A DNA stretch of 64,000 bases from Hydractinia symbiolongicarpus. Lineage: Eukaryota > Cnidaria > Hydrozoa > Anthoathecata > Hydractiniidae. The notes beneath the pieces were generated by a model. That model was not told where the DNA came from. It saw only the letters and a list, made by a program, of their open reading frames with translations, and searched no databases. This document shows, piece by piece, positions 34,103 to 46,000 of this stretch. The stretch lies in the NCBI RefSeq assembly GCF_029227915.1, contig NC_079876.1, positions 29,857,828 to 29,921,827 on the forward strand, written 5' to 3'. A program made the translations under genes and the position numbers. The first letter of the stretch is position 1. Each line of letters opens with the position of its first letter.

Positions 34103-34290
34103 TATGGTTTCAAGACACATTGACGCTGTTCTAGTAGTAAGCGTTCTTTAGGTAAATAAATGAAAGAAAACCGTCATCTTCGCTGCATCTAATTTTTAGT
34201 TTTCAAAAAGTGGAAAGCTGAATTTCGTAGCTATGCATAATCAAATGCATAAGCGAGTTGAGGAGTCGGTGAAGGCAATAATGTCCTTCC
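34103..34290 (+). repeat. Diverged copy of the duplication's right flank, with one minisatellite unit
   Basis: Matches 30,665-30,790 in order: one 39-bp minisatellite unit (GGTTTCAAGACACATTGACG at 34,106), then TTCGCTGCATCT, AAAAAGTGGAAAGCTGAATT and CGTAGCTATGC. It shows the minisatellite expanded from one unit at the other site. Confidence 0.75.
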
Positions 34291-34383
34291 TTGGTGTCAG
34301 ATAAAAATTATGCATTTCCTTCTTTAAATTCTTCACGCTTTTACGTCTTCGAATAATACACAATTTTCTTCGAATAAATGACA

Positions 34384-34629
34384 ATGTTTAATGCAAAACA
34401 GTTGCGTGCCATCCAAAATGACTTGTTCCATCTTGCAATAACATTGGGTGTTCTTCTTCTTTCGTCATTGATGAATTCGTGTAGCGACTGTTTAATCGCA
34501 AAATATCATTCTCATCCAAAAACAAATTTAAAGACATTTCACTTTTATGTAGTCTGGTTTGTTTTTAATAATATTTTGTTCGTCGTTGATCCATTCCAAA
34601 GCAGAGTTTTTATATTCCACTGTTGTTAA
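34384..34629 (+). CDS. Small ORF with signal-peptide-like start, unrecognised
   Basis: An ATG at 34,384 opens about 81 residues. Residues 15-30 are hydrophobic (LFHLAITLGVLLLSS), followed by Cys-containing sequence, like a secreted-protein N-terminus. It sits between the intact FGF and the broken paralogue, where a first exon of the paralogue would be expected, but shows no FGF core. It could equally be chance. Confidence 0.2.
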   Translation: MFNAKQLRAIQNDLFHLAITLGVLLLSSLMNSCSDCLIAKYHSHPKTNLKTFHFYVVWFVFNNILFVVDPFQSRVFIFHCC

Positions 34630-35289
34630 TGTTTCTTCTGTAACAATATCTCCAGATTTTTCCTTAACAGCAGTTTTAAAGTTTCCTAAGAAGTGCATGA
34701 CATTTTCATGACTATTATTACCTTTTTCAAATTACTAAAATGACACAATCCAACTGACTTTGCTCGCACCACAGTATTTAGTTACAGTTGCTGTGTTACA
34801 GCTATGTTTTGTCATATTATCAATTTCAGTCAAAATTTCTGTCAATAAAATGTTGTCATTTACAACATCCCTCCCTGTCTCAAAAGAAAGACAACTTTTC
34901 TTACGTTCAGAGAAAATATATTTTTCAAAACTACTCAATTCTTTGAGATCATCAAAACAATACGTTGAAACATAAACATTTCTGGACCCCTAACCAATAA
35001 CTATCAAATGGTTAAGCAAAGGTACTGGTCATAGAAGTCAGAAAGTCGGCCGGATTACACTTCCCAGAAACATACAAAACCTCTTTTTCCTACATAGCGC
35101 CTCAGTCCGGTCATAACATCTGTCGACAACTAACCTAGTATCTATAGAAACTCGTCCATCTCTAATTATATATACTTAGTAATACACACCCGAGGAACTT
35201 TAAACGTGAAATAGAAACACACTTTCATGGTGCAAGTTTAATCGTTGAGAAAAGAAATAAAAATTTAATACCAAATTTGGTTATTACCC

Positions 35290-37362
35290 GTATGTAAATG
35301 ATAAAATGATATTCGCAAATTCTTGCGCTCAAATGCGTCTAGCTAGCACACTTTAAACTAATTTTTACAGTTTGTAGAGGACACCAACTATTGATTTCAG
35401 TCTACGCTAAGCTCTAAAAAATAGTAGAAAATTTTGAATCCAGTGAACTAGGCAATTTAACGACTCCAATCTAGTGTACTAAAAATGTCCTGAACATCGA
35501 CTCCGCGACGCAAGGGTAAACCAACATATCACACTCTCTAAATTGATGGCATTTTAAATTTTTAAGGTTTTAACTTCCACGAAAATCTATCATTATTTTT
35601 TCACGATTAATAACTCGCGAGGTTTCCACTATCGCAGATTGCTGGAAACTAAGTTTCTTTTCAGATTCTATACGGCAATGCTTTGCAGGTGTGACTGCTC
35701 ATGCGCAGTGAGTTAGTATTTCAGGTGATTCTCGCAAGGGTTCTTCCTCGATCGTTAGTTGGCCTTGCTAACAGTGTTTAATGTTCTTCATATCTTTTAT
35801 TTTTTCATGCACCACCAATCTTCGAGTTTATGACAAAAATCGTGGAAAACAGACTACAAAGGCATATATTGTAAGATGCACGGCATAACAAATGGTCATC
35901 TTCACGGTTTTTCTTCTCTAGAAAAAAAGGCTATAAAGCTCCCACATTTGGATCCATGGGCTAGAGAAGATTTTTCATCCAGCTGATGATCATCATGCCG
36001 TTCATCATAGTTGTGTGTATTGTATATGTGCTTTGCCAAGCCAACGAGGCGAGTGTATTGTATATGTGCTTTGCCAAGTCAACAAGGCGAGAATAGTGTA
36101 TTGTATAATGTGCTTTGCCAAGTCAACGAGGCGAGATGTATTGTATATGTGCTTTGCCAAGCCAACGAGACGAGATGTATTGTATATGTGCTTTGCCAAA
36201 CCAACGAGGCGAGAATGTGTTGTATATGTGCTTTGCCAAGCCAACGAGGCGAGAATATTGTATATGTGCTTTGCCAAGCCAACGAGGCAAGAATGTGTTG
36301 TATATGTGCTTTGCTAAGCCAACGAGGCGAGAATAGTGTATTGTATATGTGCTTTGCCGAACCAACGAGGCGAGAATGTGTTGTGTGTTGTATATGTGCT
36401 TTGCTAAGCCAACGAGGCGAGAATAGTGTATTGTATATGTGCTTTGCCAAACCAACGAGGCGAGAATGTGTTGTATATGTGCTTTGCTAAGCCAACGAAG
36501 CGAGAATAATTGTATATGTGCTTTGCCAAGCCAACGAAGCGAGAATAATTGTATATGTGCTTTGCCAAGCCAACGAGGCGAGAATACCCGTATTGTATAT
36601 GTGCTTTTCCAAGCCAACGAGGCGAGAATACCAATATCACCATATTGAGTTGTTATTTATTCTTAATCACCCATTGGTGGGAAGAAGTGAAAAGAATATT
36701 TATATTGCTTATTTATTTTTAACTAGTTGTTGTTCAACTGCAGTCCTTCGGTGTAAAATTCAAGAGAATAAGAAAACCAGGCTCATTTTTTTGGCAATAA
36801 ATAACGAGGGAAAAGTTGTGACAAGGGTAAGTGCATACAGATGTATTTATATAAAAAAAATTAAATTAAATTTTCCCTCGTACATCTGATAGCTAAAAAT
36901 GACGGAAGTAGAATTATGTGTATTTTAGATGAAAATAAAATAAATAAATGAATAAATCAAAAAAATCTCCGAATAGGAAAATAAATAGTTGCAAAATTTG
37001 CAGAAATTATGTCCAAACAACCGCAACTTCAGCGATCTGTTGTTATTTTCATCTTTAAAAGACTTACACATTGACAAGCAATGGAAGTTTTATGTGATAC
37101 CTTCGCGTGTTCACTAATTGCAATTACATTATTATCGCTATTCTTCATTTCAGGAAAATCCAGGACCTGACACATTGTTCATAGAGTACCTCGACGATCA
37201 GTCATGGGTTTGGTACGAAAGTTACACTAACGGTTACATCTCTTCACGACGAGGGATAAATTAAAAGCAAAAAATCACAAAATACCACAAAAGAACAAAA
37301 CGGATACACAGTTTTTGCAGGTAGATGTACTATGGAAATTATGGAAGCAGGACGATGTATAA
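35290..37362 (+). pseudogene. Broken FGF paralogue (exons 2 and 3 plus intron sequence)
   Basis: 35,290-35,620 matches intron 1 of the intact gene (33,060-33,360). Exon 2 is at 36,727-36,826 and exon 3 at 37,154 to about 37,362. Splice sites survive (AACTAG|TTG, ACAAGG|GTAAGT, TTTCAG|GAA), but exon 2 has lost one base in a T run. The frame therefore hits a stop right after the GSF motif. Exon 3 has lost 16 bp after the tyrosine-rich block. No exon 1 was found. A 1.1-kb insertion (about 35,621-36,698) carrying a minisatellite splits the duplicated intron. Point divergence from the intact copy is modest, so the duplication is not ancient. Confidence 0.88.
36010..36640 (+). repeat. Minisatellite of about 40-bp units, about 15 copies, inside the insertion
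   Basis: The unit has TATTGTATATGTGCTTTGCC, then AAGCCAACGAGGCGAGAAT, with lengths from about 37 to 50 bp. It lies within the segment that interrupts the FGF paralogue's intron. The apparent peptides (ICALPSQRGE and similar) exist in all frames of both strands and are not genes. Confidence 0.93.
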
Positions 37363-38039
37363 GTGAAACTCAAAATCGAAGAAGACAGATACATCACTAG
37401 TAAATGTAGAACAGGTGTTCTATACCAAAAACATTTAAAGATCGAATTCACTGAAGTTTAGAAGCAGCTGTTTCAGAAAAATAGTTGGATAAAGTTTTAA
37501 AGATAGATTTGGCGTGTATTTTTGACTTTTGTTCTCGTTACGCTGGGTCGATTCTGTAAAATCTTTCACTTTCCAAGCCCTCGCGCCTAATGTAATGAAG
37601 TCCTGTCAACAAAAGTTATGTGTTGGAGATCGTGTACTCTTATCCGAGACATAAAATTTTTGATAATTAGTTTATTCAGATGAAACTAAGGAAAGCAATG
37701 CTAGCTAGCTAACTTAGCTACCGTTTGTTGTGTCAGTGGAGAATACTAATTATTATGATAATAACTGTTAGATACATAGATAGTAAAAAAAATGTAGCTC
37801 ACAATTAATTAGACCTTTCAGCTCTTGGATCGTAGGAAAGGAACCCCTTTTTTGATTTTTGATTAACCGCAAACCCGAAGGTTGAACCTGTGTGAGAAAA
37901 CCAGAAGTGTTATAATTGTTGATTTTCACGAAAATATCTGTAACATATACAATGTCTGCTGTTTACGTCAAGAATAACCAACCTAATTTTTGTTGTACGT
38001 TATTTTTATGCTCACTATATGCGTAAACAATAACAATTG
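37363..38039. other. Intergenic, nothing recognised
   Basis: No feature is supported. Confidence 0.4.
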
Positions 38040-38460
38040 AAAAACGGAGATGTGAAGAAAAATGAAATTGCAGACAACAGCTAGGGCAGAAGTCATCAGT
38101 TTAATTGGGATGAGAAGAAAATCATTGACAGAGAATCCAGAACAACAGCCAGGAAGATTAAAGAAACTATCAACAGTGTAGAATGTAACAAACACATAAA
38201 CAGCATCTCGTATCAACTTCCTGGGATTTGGTTGCCAGCCCTACAGAAGAAGTAGTTACCTACATCTAGGTCCAAAAACGTAATAACTGTAATTATCAGC
38301 CCGTTTCTGAATGGTTAATTTTTATGAATTTCGATCCTCTGCAATTATATAAATACATGCTCAACATCATTTTACTTTGCCCGATGATGGGAGAAGGAAT
38401 ACTGGACAGACAAACCGAAATAATATCTTCAATAAAACACTCTGAAGTTTGAATTTGTGT
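38040..38460 (+). mobile_element. Decayed Penelope-like 3' end
   Basis: The translated order NEIAD, FNWDEKKIIDRES, TARKIKETINS and HINSISYQLP matches the endonuclease end of the element at 1-420 (NEIADHSWKND, WDNKKIIDRESGWTARKVKE, HINSISYQLQ). Stops interrupt it. The untranslated tail also matches (TTTCGATCCTCT), and CCGATGATGGG...ACCGAAAT near 38,378 is a degenerate hammerhead-like block. It is the same family as the copy at the left window edge. Confidence 0.75.
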
Positions 38461-40270
38461 AAAGTCTCAAGTCTGAAAAAGTACTTTTACAATTTTAAAA
38501 ATAAGCTTTATACATTGTTGCAAAATTTCTGTGTGGACATATACTTGTAGCGCGTATCTTGCTTATAAAGAAATGTGACTACTTTAATGCCACCAATTTT
38601 CCCCAATTTTGTGAATTGATGTCTTATTTGCCTAATGGATTCATTTTTTTTAGTCTTTCATGGTCCCAAACTAAATACTGGAATATTTTTCTGGAAGAAA
38701 AATCCGAAGTTGCAAAATCTAATACTATGAGTTCTTTCGGTTACCGTAAGGGGTATATTTGACTCTATTTTACTGGCGTAATATAAGTGCAATTTCTCTG
38801 GATTAAGTAAAGCATTTCACCTCAAGCCTAAAACTCGTTTTACTTAGACCTATCTGACTTATTTCAAGCATGAGAATTGCTTTTGCTGTTTATTTTTGTC
38901 AAAATTAACATGCCGTCAAATTCCCTTATTGGAGTCTCTGAAAAAGCGTAATTCAGGAACTATGATTACAGCTCAAATTGTTTTTTGACCTACACCATTA
39001 AAAATCTTCCATGCCAAATTTCAAGTCCTTAATTCAACATTTTTAAATTGAGCAAAAAGTATGTTTTTTGCCGCCAACACCCAAATTCCCACTAGGTTAA
39101 AATACGACTTACACGCATTATACTCGCCCGTCATGATCGGGGCGAAGCATTCTCTGTTAAGAATGAAATACGGATGTGCTATGATAAATATTCACCTATG
39201 TAGGTTAAAATAGTTTGAAATTATGTTAAATTATAAAGTTGTCCGCCTTGATAAAACAAGTAGAGGCTAAATTTAAAGTGAAGACTTATTTATTTAAGTC
39301 ATGTTTATACATTTTAGTATAGCGCTCCTCTAAAACGTTTGCAAATCGGTAGTTAAGTCAGCGTTCGTCTCTTAGGTTGTGGGTTGGATTCCCACATTAG
39401 GCCATCTTTTAGTTGGGAAGAAATTACAAAGATTTCAGTAGATCAAATGGGAGTTTAAGCGAACAGGAACCGAGTTTAATCATATAAATATAGATTACTC
39501 GCAAGTTTCCACAAAATTATTTTCCTCCGGCATGCTGTATACTATATACCAAAGTTTTAATTCCCTTCAGATTTTGTGGCTATACCTGCATGTTTCATGA
39601 CTCATGCTCAGAAGTATAATATAGCTTAAACAAAATCAATTAGAAAACATAACTCCTGACAAACAATAGCTATAGCATTTTCGATGTTCGCAAGAAATTC
39701 GGAAATGGAATTTTGTTTCGGCTATGTCAGGGAGGGTGCATGGGAGCATGCGTAGTAAGGTAAGGGCGGGATATAAAGGAATACTGGAAAATGCGATCTT
39801 TCTGAATTTAACTCAGATGTACATCAGTACTGTAAATTTTACCTTGGTTTAAAAAAATGACCGACTCTATACCAATAATCTTTTTTCAATTTTTACGTAG
39901 TTTTTGTCCAGAATGGTACACGAAGAAGAAGAGCATGGCGAAACGAAGACGCAGGACAACAGATTTGCCTAATAAAGATCTTCAGTATATTTAATGTCAA
40001 GGTTTTCCGAACTGGAAAATAACCGCAAGGACAGCATTCCGTTTTGGTGTGAAGAAAACAGTTTTTTATCCCAGACATTATATATATGGTTGTAAATTAT
40101 GCACATGACACGAGCTGGATATATTGAGACCAACTGTACCGTAATGCTGTGGTTGAGTGACAAAGTTTTGTATTACCCGTCTGTAAGAATAAAAAAGAAA
40201 CCTAATAACATAGCCATATATAATTAAAATAGAAGTTATCTATAACATATAAAATAAAACGACAATTTTT
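38461..40270. other. Intergenic with a tRNA-like SINE scrap at about 39,340-39,410
   Basis: At 39,350-39,405 TCGGTAGTTAAGTCAGCG and GGGTTGGATTCCCACA resemble A and B boxes of a tRNA-derived SINE. No other feature is seen. Confidence 0.4.
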
Positions 40271-42175
40271 TATTGTCCACACTTTTTATTGTCCACACTT
40301 TTTTATTGTTCACACTTTTTTATTGTCCACACTTTTTATTGTCCACACTTTTTTATTGTTCACACTTTTTTATTGTTCACACTTTTTATTGTCCACACTT
40401 TTTTATTGTTCACACTTTTTTATTGTTCACACTTTTTTATTGTTCACACATTTTTATTGTCCACACTTTTTTATTCTCCACTCTTTTATTGTTCACACTT
40501 TTTATTATTCACACTTTTTATTGTCCACACTTTTTTATTGTTCACACTTTTTATTCTCCACACTTTTTATTTTCCACACTTTTTTATTGTTCACACTTTT
40601 TATTATTCACACTTTTTATTGTCCACACTTTTTTATTGTCCACACTTTTTATTGTCCACACTTTTTTATTATTCACAATTTTTATTGTCCACACTTTTTT
40701 ATTGTTCACACTTTTTATTGTCTACACTTTTTTATTGTCTACACTTTTTTATTGTTCACACATTTTTATTGTCCACACTTTTTTATTCTCCACTCTTTTA
40801 TTGTTCACACTTTTTATTATTCACACTTTTTTATTGTCCACACTCTTTATTCTCCACACTTTTTATTCTCCACACTTTTTTATTGTTCACACTTTTTATT
40901 ATTCACACTTTTTATTGTCCACACTTTTTTATTGTCCACACTTTTTATTCTCCACACTTTTTATTCTCCACACTTTTTTATTGTTCACACTTTTTATTGT
41001 CCACACTTTTTTATTGTTCACACTTTTTTATTGTTCACACTTTTTTATTGTTCACACTTTTTATTGTCCACACTTTTTTATTGTCCACACTTTTTTATTC
41101 TCCACTCTTTTATTGTTCACACTTTTTATTATTCACACTTTTTTATTGTTCACACTTTTTATTGTCCACACTTTTTTATTGTTCACACTTTTTTATTGTC
41201 CACACTTTTTATTGTCCACACTTTTTTATTGTTCACACTTTTTTATTGTTCACACTTTTTATTGTCCACACTTTTTTATTGTTCACACTTTTTTATTGTT
41301 CACACTTTTTTATTGTTCACACATTTTTATTGTCCACACTTTTTTATTCTCCACTCTTTTATTGTTCACACTTTTTATTATTCACACTTTTTATTGTCCA
41401 CACTTTTTTATTGTTCACACTTTTTATTCTCCACACTTTTTATTTTCCACACTTTTTTATTGTTCACACTTTTTATTATTCACACTTTTTATTGTCCACA
41501 CTTTTTTATTGTCCACACTTTTTATTGTCCACACTTTTTTATTATTCACAATTTTTATTGTCCACACTTTTTTATTGTTCACACTTTTTATTGTCTACAC
41601 TTTTTTATTGTCTACACTTTTTTATTGTTCACACATTTTTATTGTCCACACTTTTTTATTCTCCACTCTTTTATTGTTCACACTTTTTATTATTCACACT
41701 TTTTATTGTCCACACTTTTTTATTGTCCACACTCTTTATTCTCCACACTTTTTATTCTCCACACTTTTTATTGTCCACACTTTTTTATTGTTCACACTTT
41801 TTTATTGTCCACACTTTTTATTGTCCACACTTTTTTATTGTTCACACTTTTTTATTGTTCACACTTTTTATTGTTCACACTTTTTTATTGTTCACACTTT
41901 TATTGTCTACACTTTTTTATTGTTCACACATTTTTATTGTCCACACTTTTTTATTCTCCACTCTTTTATTGTTCACACTTTTTATTATTCACACTTTTTA
42001 TTGTCCGCACTTTTTTATTGTTCACACTTTTTATTGTTCACACTTTTTTATTCTCCACACTTTTTTATTGTCCACACTTTTTATTGTTCACACTTTTTTT
42101 TGTTCACACTCTTTATTATTCACACTTTTTATTGTCCACACTTTTTTATCGTCCAGAATTTTTTATTCTCACTTT
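40270..42175 (+). repeat. 1.9-kb minisatellite of 16/17-bp units with a higher-order 873-bp repeat
   Basis: About 110 units of TTATTGTCCACACTTTT and variants (TTATTGTTCACAC, TTCTCCACAC, TTATTATTCACAC). The distinctive variant CACACATTTTT occurs at 40,445, 40,757, 41,318 and 41,630, with spacings of 312, 561 and 312. The order of variants in about 40,290-40,820 recurs 873 bp later (about 41,163-41,693). No unit contains a stop in any forward frame, so three overlapping frames of 629-657 codons are open. They read as Phe/Leu/His/Ser repeats and are shadows of the satellite, not proteins. Confidence 0.96.
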
Positions 42176-42975
42176 TAAATTCCTAATTTTATTCCCAGTT
42201 AGCATAAGGTATGCATACTCTAAGCCTGATTATGTTTTTTTGCGTAAACATGTCCCTCTTCTTCTGCACTCGCCCTCTCTATCGTCTGGATCCTAATGAC
42301 AGCTGAAATTCATTACAAAAATAATTCTGCTTGTAATGCTGAATGGCATTACCTTTACTATGCAGTTTGAAAAAACCTCTTTTAAAACTCCCTAAGCCAA
42401 TTTGTACTGTTATTTTCTAAATTAGTGCGACCAGCGAAATTGGTGTAATTTACTTTCCTTTTTATACCAAAGCGCACGATTTTACATGTTAGTAGGGTAC
42501 GCTAGAAGTGAGTTCTTTGAAGTGGGAACAACTTGTGGCCCAAAAAAACATCTTACTTTATAAAATTCTTTTATCTTGTGTTGAACCACGCAGAGATCGA
42601 AAAAAAATTTGATTTACTTAATGAAAATTCCCTAACCTGTATAAACTTTTGGGGAAAAATAGAGAAAGCAATTATGTTTGATTGCGATATTTCTAAAACA
42701 CAAGACAAGAGAATATTCATTTGTCTTAATTTTTTGTATTTTGTTAAGCGTGTTCAGTTTAAATCCCATTTGCAATGTATTCTGAAAATGAGCTTACTAG
42801 GCGCCCAATGCGAGTGTCGCAGCAATGACTGCCATTATGGATTTTTCATATTTCTGATCTTATGTAAGGAAAAAAATCCGTAGGACTTATATTTGACAAA
42901 TTTTTTAGAAGCGAGGGTGCGCTTTAAGCTCTTTTCCGGTTCTATCAGCGCGCAAAAGTCACAAAGGGAATAGCC
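42176..42975. other. Intergenic, downstream of EIF2B3
   Basis: A 116-codon open frame ending at 42,883 starts at TTG, has no motif and no splice context; it was not accepted as a gene. Confidence 0.4.
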
Positions 42976-42981
42976 TTTATT
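42976..42981 (-). terminator. EIF2B3 polyadenylation signal
   Basis: AATAAA on minus, about 55 bases after the EIF2B3 stop codon. Confidence 0.7.
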
Positions 42982-43035
42982 AAGTGAGACATGGTAAATT
43001 AAAAGCAATATGTTTCTTTTACTAAATATTCATTG

Positions 43036-46000
43036 TTATTCATCAAATTCCATTTCTTCTTGGACGATACTTTCGTTTTTCAACTCGGCTAAACATAAAA
43101 AAACGTATCAAAAATGGTTTTACTGACGAAGAGAACATCTCCATCAAATAACTTACCATTTTCTTTGACTGTTTGACCACTACTAACTTGGCAGTTGAGC
43201 AACGAACATTTTGTTTGAAGATTAGAACGATCACATATGATGCTACCTTGTAACACGCAGCTAAAAGTAAAAATAGTTTCCACTGTTCTATTTATAGCCT
43301 CTACTATTAATACTGCCATCACTATCACTCGAAACAGCACCAACAAAGATCTTTCAAAAAATATGCGACTTCCTGAACAACTTTTTGAGCTCTTTCATAT
43401 TGTGAAAGGGCAAGAAAAAAATTAAAATGTTAAAAAATACACACCCATCTTCTATAGTCACGTGATTCATAACCACACAATTACTAATCCGAACGTTCGA
43501 TCCGATGATACAATGTTTACCGATAACCGACTTTTTGATAGTAGCATTGGCTGCAATCGTTGTTGATTCTCCGACTATGCAGTCGTTTCCTACCTGCAAC
43601 GTGAGGAGGAAACGATGACAGTGTTAACAACAACAAAAAAAAACGACAACAAAACGACATCGGGAAACTACAACAAGAACGACATTAATCTTGACAAAAA
43701 AATTACAACAAAATATACAGTCAACTCTCCAACTAGCAGACACCTTCGGTGCAGAAAGTTTCGTATGTTAATTAGAAGTGTCGGCTATTTGGAGACTCGA
43801 CCTTTCTTGCCTTGTCTAAATCTTGATATGTTTGGCCCAAAATGATCACTGATTACTTTGAGCTATTAAAAAGGGTTTAAGGCACTAGCTAGGTGGTTCA
43901 CAAATAAATGAAATACACCTATTTCTTTCTTATACTTTACTAAAGAAATCTTTAATAACAGATTGTTTCTTGCGATCGTACGTGAAGTTTTTTTATTCTC
44001 GGATAGCACGCTCAAGGACCACAGAAGGCAATCGAGTGGGTGAAAAAAAGAAGTGTTTACAATGAAGTAATGTCTCTTCGTGTTTCTTGTTTTTTTCGTT
44101 TGTTTGTTTTTACCCTTTCCGCTAATCAGAAGAAATTTTAGGGGGAAAGTTCACTTTGCGCAATTAAATTGTCCGCTAATTAAAGTGTGCGCTATTTTAT
44201 TTTCCGCTATTTAGAAAAGTTTCGTGTAGGTTTTGACTGTGATTTTCCTGGTGTAAAGGTATTTGTCCGTTAATTGGAGTTTGCGCTAACTGGAGAGTTG
44301 ACTGTACAACTTCAGAAAAAGCAACAAATTCGACAACTGATTCGACATTAAATACCTGTGTTTTTCCAGTTTGTGTAACACTTGGATGAAGTACTGGAAA
44401 TTCAACATGTGGTGCGATTGTATCTTTCAGCTTTTTTATCTTCGAAAACAAAAGAAAAAAAGTTATACTCTATATTAATATTCTTATTCTGCAAGGACGA
44501 AATATCAATCCGTGAAATGTATACATGAAGCTGTGGATTTCAACTCAATGAGGATAGATACATTACTTCCTATTCTTAAGATGCGACACACAACAAGCGA
44601 ACACTTCAACGTTTAACTTTCCCTTTATGGTTTTCATAGTCTACTAACAATTCATTGGCTGCGGTTACTACAGCAAAAACAATATCAAACAATTCTTACT
44701 TGTTTATTCATGTGAGTGTAAGCAGGCAGAGTATTAACTCTTAAGCTGAATCCATCGGTCACATAAGCATGGCATTTAATCGTGTCTTTTAAACAATTGC
44801 CTTGATAGCCTGACCATTCGCGTGCATATGTTGTGAGCTCATCAAGACAACAATATGAATAAATATCTAAAATTTTTAATACAAGATAGAGCCAAGCAGA
44901 AAAGTATCAGACAAACTTTTTATATATTCACAAGTTCTAATATAAATACAAGTATAAAGAGAATTGTTTATATATGCGTTTATTTTTATTTTTTTACATT
45001 TCAAGACATAAAAATTCATTTCTTTGTGTCATTCGCCAAAATAAATCACATTTTTTTTGTATTCTCCAAATTTATAAGGTAATACGACAATATGCCAGCC
45101 TAAACTACTTAGCCAGTAAATTTAGGTTTCATCCGATCAAATGGTGTTAAAATTAAGGTAGAAAGTAAAATGATGAACGAACCTGTGGATTTATTAGTTT
45201 TTATTTCTTTTTCTTCTATATAACTTGTGTCTTGTATCTGTTCCTTGTTATTTTTCTTTGGTTTGGAAAACTGTTTTTGAATCACGTGTGGTATGAAATC
45301 TGATTTTATACTTTCAGGCTTTCTGAAAAACACATCAAACTATCACAACATATTATCTACATGAACACGTGTTTATATTATTGGGAAACACAGCAATTCG
45401 CTATGGATTATTTTTCGATTGTCCACTCATTATTAACTCCTTATAACCCCGACATTTCCCTCATTTTTTAAACAATTTTGACAAAAGAAATTGCTGATAC
45501 TCCTGATATTTTACGAGCGTTTTGACAATAACAAGGAAATTTCTGACAATGCTTGATTTTTTATTCATTCTTGACGGAGGAGGCACCATGACTAGGTGCA
45601 CGTTGTGATGTTTTTATTTGACTTCTGCAGGCAAACTATAGAAGCAACATGGACCACAAAAGACATAAAGTAGTAGTTAGCTAGCGACACAATTTGCTCT
45701 ATGCAGTTCTCTTTTCCTCTTCTATAGAAAATCTTTCTTACTCGTAGTTTACCAGATAATCTAGAAGCCATTTTTTCATTATATACAAGTGACTGTCAAC
45801 CAGATCTGTCTTCAACTTCATTCTAGGGTACCTACAATAAAAAAATTTGTATTAAATCTCGTTTTAATAAATTTGTCAATTTAAATTAAATTTAGGAATT
45901 ACTGTGTAAGATAAGGTCCAATCATCTGATCTCAAGCCATTCCATAACAGTTAAAATGACTAAATTTGTCAAACCAAACAGTTTTTTTTTACAAATTTGA

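Noticed and set aside
36005-36643. Cys/Trp-rich repeat frames on both strands
   Set aside because: Shadows of a variable-length minisatellite, with open frames in many phases.
40273-42296. Three overlapping plus-strand frames of 629-657 codons
   Set aside because: All three frames are open because the satellite unit has no stop codon. The peptides are pure repeats and mutually exclusive.
42533-42883. 116-codon frame downstream of EIF2B3
   Set aside because: Starts at TTG, has no domain, no splice context and an AT-driven composition.
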